From positions 1 through 35,681 of the forward strand of contig CALCJP010000160.1 in NCBI GenBank assembly GCA_937967625.1: 35,681 nt of DNA, in the 5' to 3' direction. Made by a program: the position numbers and the translations under genes. Below, piece after piece: positions 1-6,495 of the stretch. Source of the stretch: an uncultured Saprospiraceae bacterium. Its GTDB lineage: Bacteria > Bacteroidota > Bacteroidia > Chitinophagales > Saprospiraceae. Positions within the stretch are counted from its first letter, which is position 1. Each line of letters begins with the position of its first letter. The notes below the pieces were generated by a model that was given only the letters and a program-made list of their open reading frames with translations, was not told the DNA's origin and did not search any database.

Positions 1-66
1 AAGTTACTGCAAACTGCCTACTGCTTACTGCAAACTGCCTACTGCTTACTGAATTACTGCTAACTT
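1..66. repeat. Short tandem repeat of ACTGC-type units at the left edge
   Basis: The first 66 bases are built from alternating CAAACTGCCT and ACTGCTTACTG units, repeated about twice, and run into the stop of the DoxX-like gene. The same sequence family, in the reverse orientation, lies after the susD gene at 26249-26290 (GCAGTAGGCGGTAGGCAGT). The array may continue beyond the window edge. Confidence 0.75.
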
Positions 67-67
67 T

Positions 68-442
68 TCAGGCTGTAAACAACCCTCTAAACTGCTCCCG
101 ATACCCAAACGTCACTGCCAAAGTCAGCATGCACCCCACAATCGCACCGGGCGCTCCGCCCAAATCATGCAACAAGTGAAACACCAAAGCATTGACCATA
201 ATGGCTCCCAAAACAGTGGTTGCCAAAGGAATGTACTTTCCGATGATAAGCAATAAGCCAAATACGATTTCCAAAATTCCGATGAATTTCATAAACCCAG
301 ATTGGGCATAGATTCTCATCAATTCGCCGCCATCACCTTCGATAGGGGGAAGGGGGATAAAACCAATGAATTTATTCAATCCAAAAACGAGGCAGAAAAC
401 GCCAAAAACAATTCTAATAATGTTAGTTACATTAGGACTCAT
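68..442 (-). CDS. DoxX-like small integral membrane protein
   Basis: The 124-residue product has four hydrophobic stretches, at about residues 5-28, 47-67, 70-92 and 96-116, which fits the four-helix DoxX/DoxX-like family. The first segment carries the family's IRIVFGVFCLVFGLNKF-type opening, and FxEIVFGLLLIIGKY resembles the second helix. DoxX-like proteins are membrane-embedded and linked to quinone/redox or sulfur metabolism in some species, but the role here cannot be read from sequence. The length is normal for the family. The gene stands alone: it is divergent from the amidohydrolase and ends in a short tandem repeat. The start ATG at 442 is the only good candidate. The family is fairly sure and the function unknown. 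Confidence 0.75.
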   Translation of the reverse strand: MSPNVTNIIRIVFGVFCLVFGLNKFIGFIPLPPIEGDGGELMRIYAQSGFMKFIGILEIVFGLLLIIGKYIPLATTVLGAIMVNALVFHLLHDLGGAPGAIVGCMLTLAVTFGYREQFRGLFTA

Positions 443-541
443 CTGTTGAAAATTTTAAAGTTGGTTAATCATGTTTCTCAAATAAAAGCGACTTTCGTCG
501 AATGACATTTTTAACGATTCGTTTAATGTTTTAAATGTCCT

Positions 542-549
542 TAACTTTG
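542..549 (+). promoter_or_regulatory. -7 promoter element for the amidohydrolase gene
   Basis: TAACTTTG matches the Bacteroidota -7 consensus TAnnTTTG exactly and sits 43 bases before the ATG at 593. No clear TTTG -33 element is seen at the usual spacing, so the call rests on one box. Confidence 0.45.
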
Positions 550-592
550 CCAAAAGTACTCAATCAGACCCGATAATTGAGAAAACGACCTA

Positions 593-2008
593 ATGAAACT
601 TTTTACTGAAACACTTGCCTTCACAGTGCTTTTCTTCCTCTTTGGCTGCAATCCTACCATCAAGTATGATCTGGCTTTGCAAAACGCACTCGTTTTTGAT
701 GCGAAAGAAAAGCAACTCCTTCCCAACAAGACGATTCTCATCAATGGAGATAAAATCGAATCCATTGTGAGTGCGGATTACTCATTTTCCGCAAGGAAGA
801 AAATAGATTTGAATGGCAAATTAGTCACTCCTGGTTTTGTGGACACCCACATTCACCTTACTGATATTTTAGGCAACTACGAAGATGCCCCTGATTCGAT
901 CAGCGTAGATTCATTTGAAACCTATCGCCAGCGGATTGCGGACGTTTATTTGCCTTATGGCACCACAACGATTCTGGAGGTCGGTCAGCCTGAAAAGTGG
1001 CTGCCCGCCACCACCGAATGGCAAAAGAACCAAAGTCCAGATTTTCCCAATCTGTTTGTGAGTGGTGGAGCCTTGATTTCTGACGAGACGCGCAATCCAT
1101 ACATCGGGCATTTGGAATTGGCAGCTCCGGCCGATGCTGAAAGAAAGATTCAAGAATACTATGAAATGGGGATTCGCCACATCAAGTTGTATTGGCGACT
1201 TCGCCCTGCCGAAATGAAGGCCGTCGTCAAAAAAGCAGCTGCCTTGGATATGTACGTCTGCGGGCATATTGATCAGAATGTGGTCTCTATCGACTCGGCG
1301 ATGGATTATGGCGTCAGGCATTTTGAGCACTTCTTGACCACTGCGTTTAGTGTCTTTAACTATGAAGAACATCTGACTGATTTTAGAAAAACATTGGATT
1401 TGCCCGTCATCAAGACGCAAGATGAAATGGTCGCCATGATGTTGCAAACCTTCAGCTACATCGAAAAATATAAAGGACTGCAAATGGAACTCGAAAGCCT
1501 CATCGACCAGATGGCTGCCAACAAAACCACAATGAGCACCACCATTCATCTGGTGGGGTCGATTGCTGAGAAGACCTTTTTTACGACCTCGGCAGGCGAC
1601 CCAAAAGGAGGCAACGAAATCATCGAATTAAACTACTCGGCTGACCAAAAAGCGGATTTGGCGAAAGCCTACCAAACCATGATGAAATACCTAAAAATGG
1701 CTCATGACAAAGGCGTCTTGATTCGAATCGGAACCGACTGTCGGCAAGGCGGAAAAGCCCTCCTCTCAGAAATGAAGCTGCTCCAAGAAGCGGGTTTCTC
1801 AATCGAAGACGTTTTGCAAATCGCCACCTACAACGGCGCAAAAGCCATCCAATTAGATCACCAATTAGGACTCATCGAAAGAGGCAAACGCGCCGATTTG
1901 GTAATATTTGACGAAAGTCCTTTTGATGATCCTAAAAATTTCCTTTCGGGAAAAACCGTGATCAAAGGCGGGCAGATTTTAACCAAGAGGCGATTGCCTG
2001 TGCGATGA
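593..2008 (+). CDS. Amidohydrolase-superfamily lipoprotein (metal-dependent hydrolase)
   Basis: The 471-residue protein has a type II signal peptide with Cys19 after FFLFG, so it should be an exported lipoprotein. After an N-terminal strand region comes THIHL with the metal-binding HxH pair at residues 86/88, followed by a candidate Lys in RHIKLYW near 197, a His in CGHIDQ near 223, and the metal Asp in IGTDC near 380. This is the usual amidohydrolase TIM-barrel order (imidazolonepropionase-like / cytosine-deaminase-type group). The C-terminal ADLVIFDESPFDDP stretch is the typical closing beta-sandwich half. The substrate is unknown; such lipoproteins in Bacteroidota act on cyclic amides or dipeptides. 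The following crotonase gene starts 66 bases downstream on the same strand. No active-site residue appears lost. Confidence 0.85.
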   Translation: MKLFTETLAFTVLFFLFGCNPTIKYDLALQNALVFDAKEKQLLPNKTILINGDKIESIVSADYSFSARKKIDLNGKLVTPGFVDTHIHLTDILGNYEDAPDSISVDSFETYRQRIADVYLPYGTTTILEVGQPEKWLPATTEWQKNQSPDFPNLFVSGGALISDETRNPYIGHLELAAPADAERKIQEYYEMGIRHIKLYWRLRPAEMKAVVKKAAALDMYVCGHIDQNVVSIDSAMDYGVRHFEHFLTTAFSVFNYEEHLTDFRKTLDLPVIKTQDEMVAMMLQTFSYIEKYKGLQMELESLIDQMAANKTTMSTTIHLVGSIAEKTFFTTSAGDPKGGNEIIELNYSADQKADLAKAYQTMMKYLKMAHDKGVLIRIGTDCRQGGKALLSEMKLLQEAGFSIEDVLQIATYNGAKAIQLDHQLGLIERGKRADLVIFDESPFDDPKNFLSGKTVIKGGQILTKRRLPVR

Positions 2009-2073
2009 CTGACAATTTGGAATATTCTCAAATATCTCAATATCCAATTATCATAATTTCTACCTTTACCCTC

Positions 2074-2868
2074 ATGAATAATCGAATCACCATTTCTATC
2101 AAAGACCACGTCGCCGATGTGCGTTTCAATCGACCTGAGAAAATGAATGCGTTGGACATGGACATGTTTGATGCCATCGTTGAAGCTGCCGAAAAACTCA
2201 CCAAGGACACCTCCGTTCGTTGCGTGGTTTTATCAGGGGAAGGAAAAGCGTTTTGCGCAGGCCTTGACTTAGCCAATTTCACCCCTGACGGGGAAATGCT
2301 CTCCCAACCACTCAAAACCCGCACTCACGGAATCGCTAATAAATGGCAAGCTGCCGCCTGGGTTTGGCACAACTTACCAGTGCCTGTGATAGCTGCCGTA
2401 CATGGCGTTTGCTTTGGAGGAGGTTTGCAAATCATGTCGGGCGCTGACATCAAATTCATCGCAGCCGACACCAAATTGTCTATCATGGAAATGAAGTGGG
2501 GAATCATTCCCGACATGGCAGGGACACAGCTTTGGAGACACAATGTTCGAGATGATATTTTAAGAGAATTGACTTATACCCATCGCGTTTTTTCTGGCAA
2601 GGAAAGTGTCGAATATGGTTTTGCGACCCACCTCTCTGATGACCCTCATACCGACGCCATGCAGCTCGCGGAGGAGATTGCTTCCAAAAGTCCGAGTGCA
2701 GTGGTGAAAGCAAAAAAGGTTTTCAATGAAGCGCCCTACCTCAGTGTCGCTGATGGCTTAATGCTCGAATCCGTCGAACAGCAAGAAATCATCATGAAGA
2801 AAAATCAAATGGAAGCCGTCTTTGCAGGTATGCAAAAACGAAAAGGCAACTTCGAGGACTTTCGTTGA
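2074..2868 (+). CDS. Crotonase / enoyl-CoA hydratase family protein
   Basis: The track ORF begins at 2005, but the crotonase fold begins at MNNRITISIKD (ATG 2074), giving 264 aa, the usual family size; the 23 residues before it look like spacer. Oxyanion-hole segments are visible: GKAFCAGLDLANF near residue 65 and GVCFGGGLQIMSGADI near 115. Compared with classical enoyl-CoA hydratase, the first catalytic Glu (GGGCE in the rat enzyme) is Gln here, while the second is kept in SIMEMKWG. That pattern points to a crotonase whose reaction may be isomerisation or another CoA-thioester chemistry rather than plain hydration. The C-terminal part (LMLESVEQQEIIMKKNQMEA) is also typical. It is cytoplasmic, probably co-transcribed with the amidohydrolase, and ends in a repeat array with a terminator hairpin. 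Confidence 0.85.
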   Translation: MNNRITISIKDHVADVRFNRPEKMNALDMDMFDAIVEAAEKLTKDTSVRCVVLSGEGKAFCAGLDLANFTPDGEMLSQPLKTRTHGIANKWQAAAWVWHNLPVPVIAAVHGVCFGGGLQIMSGADIKFIAADTKLSIMEMKWGIIPDMAGTQLWRHNVRDDILRELTYTHRVFSGKESVEYGFATHLSDDPHTDAMQLAEEIASKSPSAVVKAKKVFNEAPYLSVADGLMLESVEQQEIIMKKNQMEAVFAGMQKRKGNFEDFR

Positions 2869-2870
2869 GA

Positions 2871-3094
2871 ACGGCCGCTTCGCTTGACGGGAGACGGAAA
2901 ACGGCCGCTTCGCTGGACGGGAGACGGAAAACGGCCGCTTCGCTGGACGGATGACGGGCCGCTTCGCTGACGGGAGACGGATCGAAAAAGTCGCTACTGA
3001 GGTAATTCAGCAGCGACTTTTTTAGATGCACTAATCTTCCGTCTCCCGTCCAGCCCGCAGGGCGACCGTCTCCCGTCCAGCGAAGCGGCCGTTT
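2871..3094. repeat. Inverted tandem arrays of a GC-rich 30-bp unit around a terminator
   Basis: Directly after the crotonase stop come three to four copies of a 30-bp unit containing GGCCGCTTCGCTGGACGGGA. The same unit returns in reverse orientation at 3039-3094, just after the thioredoxin gene's stop. A 29-bp segment of unit two (2898-2926) is a perfect inverted match to 3066-3094. Between the arms lies the hairpin at 2985-3022. The GC content is well above that of the surrounding genes. Confidence 0.9.
2985..3022. terminator. Bidirectional hairpin terminator between convergent genes
   Basis: AAAAAGTCGCTACTGA and TCAGCAGCGACTTTTT form a 16-bp stem with a single mismatch and a 6-base loop. 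The A tract on one side and T tract on the other let it serve both the plus-strand crotonase and the minus-strand thioredoxin gene. Confidence 0.8.
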
Positions 3095-3095
3095 T

Positions 3096-3599
3096 TTACT
3101 TCTTCCGTTGGGCGATCATCTGTTCGATGGCGCCGGTGAATTCGGGTACGGTTTTATTGTAGCCAGTTTTGCCCAAGGCGCTTACCATGAATTTGCCTGC
3201 TGTATCTTTTTCTAAGTCAAAAACCCAAACCGTTGGGTAGCCACGCACGCCGAATGCTTGCTGCAAACTTGCGTTTTGACCTCTGATATTTTCAGGCAGT
3301 TTTTTTCTACGTGGAAAATCTAATTCCAATAAAATGACATTTTCTTTTGCCCATTTTTTGAATTCATCATGGACGAAAACGGCAGCTGTCAATTTTTTGC
3401 ACCAATGGCACCAATCACTTCCTGTGAAATTGGCTAAGATGGGTTTGCCGGTTTTTTGCGATTCGGAATAGGCTTTATCAATACTTACGTACCAGCCTTC
3501 ATTTTCTGCTTTGTATTCTTCTTGAGCGTTGATTTGCGCGAAAGCGAAAAGACCAAGCACAAAAGGGAAAAGGAATTTTTTCAAATTTTTCATATTCAT
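3096..3599 (-). CDS. Exported thioredoxin-fold protein (WCHWC motif)
   Basis: An N-terminal signal peptide (LKKFLFPFVLGLFAFAQINA) precedes a compact thioredoxin fold. The redox motif is WCHWC at track residues 68-72, preceded by PILANFTGSD as in Thioredoxin_7/DUF255-like periplasmic proteins, and the cis-Pro segment is GYPTVWVFD. It should be a periplasmic thiol-disulfide oxidoreductase. The track ORF starts at 3614, but a -7 box occupies 3612-3619, so translation most likely starts at ATG 3599 (or 3593), giving about 165-167 aa. The neighbouring upstream gene also encodes an exported thioredoxin-like protein, but a terminator separates them. The partner protein is unknown. Confidence 0.82.
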   Translation of the reverse strand: MNMKNLKKFLFPFVLGLFAFAQINAQEEYKAENEGWYVSIDKAYSESQKTGKPILANFTGSDWCHWCKKLTAAVFVHDEFKKWAKENVILLELDFPRRKKLPENIRGQNASLQQAFGVRGYPTVWVFDLEKDTAGKFMVSALGKTGYNKTVPEFTGAIEQMIAQRKK

Positions 3600-3611
3600 T
3601 ATTTGTTGGTG

Positions 3612-3619
3612 CAAAACTA
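3612..3619 (-). promoter_or_regulatory. -7 promoter element for the thioredoxin-fold gene
   Basis: On the minus strand this reads TAGTTTTG, an exact TAnnTTTG match. It overlaps the first ATG of the track ORF, so it argues for a start at 3599 or 3593 and a very short 5' leader. Confidence 0.5.
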
Positions 3620-3670
3620 ACCTACTTCCTAAAAAAAAGTTGGGTTATAACAGAACTTTAAACTTTATGC

Positions 3671-3709
3671 CAAAAAGAAGACGGTTCGTTCGTAAGTGAA
3701 CAAACCGTC
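3671..3709 (-). terminator. Rho-independent terminator of the thioredoxin-SPOR gene
   Basis: On the minus strand GACGGTTTGTTC and GAACGAACCGTC form a 12-bp stem with one mismatch and a 6-base loop, followed by TTCTTTTTGG. It lies about 80 bases after the stop at 3787. Confidence 0.75.
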
Positions 3710-3786
3710 AGTCTTGAATTGGATCATTGTGTTATACAGGTATCTCTTTTGTTGCGAAGCGACTTCATGTTTACGCTTCTGCGCAA

Positions 3787-4635
3787 TTATTTTTTCTTGA
3801 TGAAAGCAGAATGTCCGTCTGCCTTTACTTTTTTGTACACTTTTTTGGCGGAAGCCCAATTGTAGTAATCGCCAACAAGGACTCTATGCACCCTTTCCCC
3901 CTCTACATTTTCGACCATGATATAGACATAATCATCGTATTTCAACTGGAGTTCCATCGCCAGTTCTTGGGCGTTTTGGTGCTCTTTGAATAAGCCCATT
4001 TGCACCGTGTATGTTTTTTCCCTTTCGGAAAATGAGGTCACAGGTTGCGCCGTAATGTTTACGTATTCGCTAACACCAATGGCGCGTGCCTCTGGTTGTG
4101 GTGCGGTGTAGGGCGTCCCAAAATCTGGTTCCACTGTCGGCTCTTCGACCATGGGTTCAGGAGTTGGGGCGGTCGAAATTGGTTTTTCAATATCCATTTC
4201 AAAAACAGCTAACTGCTCTTTGATTTCTTGATAAGATTCAGGATCTGCGATAATTCTTTGCATATCGGTTGAGGTGAGCGGCTGTGCTACTCGCTGAATC
4301 AGATTGCCGTCCTCATTGAAAAACAGGAAGACGGGGGCATTAAAGATGCTAAATTTTTCAGCCCAAAAAAGGCTGTTCTTTGCACCAATGTTGACTTTAT
4401 AAGCACCTATTTTTCCATCCATGACTTTCGTCAAACCCGGATCTTGGAAAGTAGAATTATTCATTGCCTCGCAGGTGTTGCAATCTGCTGAAGCGAAGTA
4501 AACAATATAGGGTTGCTTGGAATCTTGCGCTCTTTTTTTAGTGTAATCGAAGCTTGCGAATTGGAAATTTACCTGACCCATCATCATAAATGTAGAGCAC
4601 ATCAAGGTCAGTAGCGGGAGGAATTTTTTGTTCAT
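3787..4635 (-). CDS. Exported thioredoxin-like protein with C-terminal SPOR domain
   Basis: The 282-residue product starts with a signal peptide (residues 1-20, ending MMMGQ). A thioredoxin-like region follows, with CNTC at 52-55 and FNAPVFLFFNEDGNL where the cis-Pro strand belongs. A Pro/Glu-rich linker (about 150-185) leads to a C-terminal SPOR domain from about residue 205 (YTVQMGLFKEHQNAQELAMEL, ending HSAFIKKK). SPOR domains bind denuded glycan strands of peptidoglycan, so this would hold a thiol-reactive module at the cell wall or division site. CNTC is not a standard CxxC, and no Trp precedes it, so redox activity is uncertain. The fusion is the notable point. The gene is alone in its transcription unit, with a terminator downstream. 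Confidence 0.8.
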   Translation of the reverse strand: MNKKFLPLLTLMCSTFMMMGQVNFQFASFDYTKKRAQDSKQPYIVYFASADCNTCEAMNNSTFQDPGLTKVMDGKIGAYKVNIGAKNSLFWAEKFSIFNAPVFLFFNEDGNLIQRVAQPLTSTDMQRIIADPESYQEIKEQLAVFEMDIEKPISTAPTPEPMVEEPTVEPDFGTPYTAPQPEARAIGVSEYVNITAQPVTSFSEREKTYTVQMGLFKEHQNAQELAMELQLKYDDYVYIMVENVEGERVHRVLVGDYYNWASAKKVYKKVKADGHSAFIKKK

Positions 4636-4928
4636 GGTTAATAAAACTTTGTTGAAAAAAAATCAGTCAACGCAAAGCAAGTCAACTGTTTAGATATTAT
4701 TTAAAATCAACATATATCAATAACCGTACCGTTTCCATTTTTCCGAAAGGGAAAAAATTAAAAAAAAATAGGGGGAACAGAAAATGAATTGCTATGCAGC
4801 AAAAAACGAGAAGTAATTAATCATCTGACTAAAAAATTGGGTAGTGACATTTTAGGGTCTGTTGCTTTCCCATAGGGAGAATCTCAATACTCATTTATTT
4901 TTCCAGCAGCATAAAATCAGAAGCTACT

Positions 4929-6299
4929 TTAGACTTTGACTTCCACCACCCTTCCCTCCTTTCGGGAAATTTCTGCCGCGAACCCCATCAGATGGCTCTC
5001 AATCGAAGCGGCAATAGTCGAGGTGAGTAGAGATGAATCTTGAGCAGCCACTGCCTGAATCCAATCCGAAACCAAGTTCCAATCGCCGCCGCCATGACCG
5101 TCAGTTTCTTGCTCCCAAACTGTTTTTTGGCCAGTCAAAAAATCAGTGTGTTCGAATTTTTGCATATCCCCCACGACGTCGCCGTGGCTCCCCATGATGC
5201 GCGTGCGGCGCCCGTGGTAGGAAGTGAATGCTTCCATATTGAAGGTAGCCGTCACATCGTCTTCGAAGAGCATATTGCAAGTGTAGTGGTCTGGTTGGTC
5301 GTTTTCCATATCATAGACACAGCGACCATAGTTGGTGTTTTTCAAGTATTCTAAAATAACCTCGCCGTGTTTGGACTCATCTTCCGGCAAGTCAAAAACA
5401 TAGGTACGAGCGCGATCTCGATAATATATCTTCATCGCAGAGTATGGGCAAGTGGATTCAACCGCACAGCCATCCATGCACCGAGGCGTGCTACCCTTGG
5501 GGGCATTGTCCTTATTGAACCAAGAAAGTGAGCCTAAGGCATGGATACTTTGGCAGTTTTTGCCAAACATCCACTTCATGATGTCCAAATCATGACAAGA
5601 CTTCGCTAAAATAATGGGTGCCGTCTGGATAGAGTTGTGCCAGTTTCCTCTCACAAATGAATGAGACATGTGTATCGCTTCTATTGGCTCAAAGTGCTGC
5701 ATGCTGACCACTTTTCCCAGTACCCCCGATTGCATGATTTCTCTCAACTTGATGAAGTAAGGAGCATATCTCAGCACATGACAAACAGCGACTATGCGCC
5801 CGGTTTGCTCACTCAACTCGAAAATGTCGCGACATTCTTTTTCAGAGGGTGAGATTGGCTTTTCGAGCAAGACGTCGTAGCCCATTTTGAGCGCTTCCAT
5901 GCAGGGGCCATAGTGCAGGTCGTCTGGCGTAGTGATAATGATCGCGTCGGCAAACTTTGGCACCTTAAAGACGTCCTCCCAAGTCTTGAAGGAGTGCTTT
6001 TTCTTTATGTCATGTTTTTTCATGTAGCGCTTCTTGCGAATTTTGATAGGCTCCGCTACGCCGACGATGTTTAGCTCTTTGGGATATTGGGTTGCATAAT
6101 TACCATACACGTTTCCTCGGTTTCCCGCACCTAAGGTGATGGCAGTTACGGCTTTCGCCAAATGTCGTTTCTTTCGTTCATCTGGCAAGAGGATAGGTGT
6201 TCCGTCCTGCGTTTTCGCGAAAGCGGAAGGAGTAAAGGCCATGGCACCAAATGCCAAAGTGAGGTTTTTGAGAGCTTTTCGTCTTGATTGCTGATTCAT
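4929..6299 (-). CDS. Tat-exported Gfo/Idh/MocA family oxidoreductase
   Basis: The 456-residue protein opens with a twin-arginine signal (SRRKALKNLTLAFGAMAF, Arg6-Arg7), so it should be folded with its cofactor and exported to the periplasm. The Rossmann part follows: AITLGAGNRGNVYGN near residue 53, DAIIITTPDDLHYGP near 119 and LLEKPISPSEKEC near 145 (the EKP motif of Gfo/Idh/MocA enzymes). The C-terminal half has the alpha/beta dimerisation domain; SCHDLDIMKWMFG supplies the His/Asp pattern seen in sugar-acting members. A Cys-rich stretch (CMDGCAVESTCPYS) sits near 280. The substrate is probably a sugar or inositol derivative, but there is no catabolic cluster around it to say which. It is divergent from the hybrid kinase gene. 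Confidence 0.88.
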   Translation of the reverse strand: MNQQSRRKALKNLTLAFGAMAFTPSAFAKTQDGTPILLPDERKKRHLAKAVTAITLGAGNRGNVYGNYATQYPKELNIVGVAEPIKIRKKRYMKKHDIKKKHSFKTWEDVFKVPKFADAIIITTPDDLHYGPCMEALKMGYDVLLEKPISPSEKECRDIFELSEQTGRIVAVCHVLRYAPYFIKLREIMQSGVLGKVVSMQHFEPIEAIHMSHSFVRGNWHNSIQTAPIILAKSCHDLDIMKWMFGKNCQSIHALGSLSWFNKDNAPKGSTPRCMDGCAVESTCPYSAMKIYYRDRARTYVFDLPEDESKHGEVILEYLKNTNYGRCVYDMENDQPDHYTCNMLFEDDVTATFNMEAFTSYHGRRTRIMGSHGDVVGDMQKFEHTDFLTGQKTVWEQETDGHGGGDWNLVSDWIQAVAAQDSSLLTSTIAASIESHLMGFAAEISRKEGRVVEVKV

Positions 6300-6495
6300 C
6301 GTTAACTTTTTTTTGTAGAAGCAATATAACGAGTTTCGCTTCTATTTAGCAAAATCGACAGGATGTAAATGTTTTGCCATGTCACAAAATGATACCTTTT
6401 TGTTAAAAAAATGGCATATCAGGCAAGGAAGTTGCATTTTCATGAAGTAGAATAAATTGCCCTCCGAATACAAGATTGATACTTTTATCAATATC

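Noticed and set aside
911-1549. 212-aa minus-strand ORF inside the amidohydrolase
   Set aside because: It is a shadow of a well-supported gene, with no recognisable domain.
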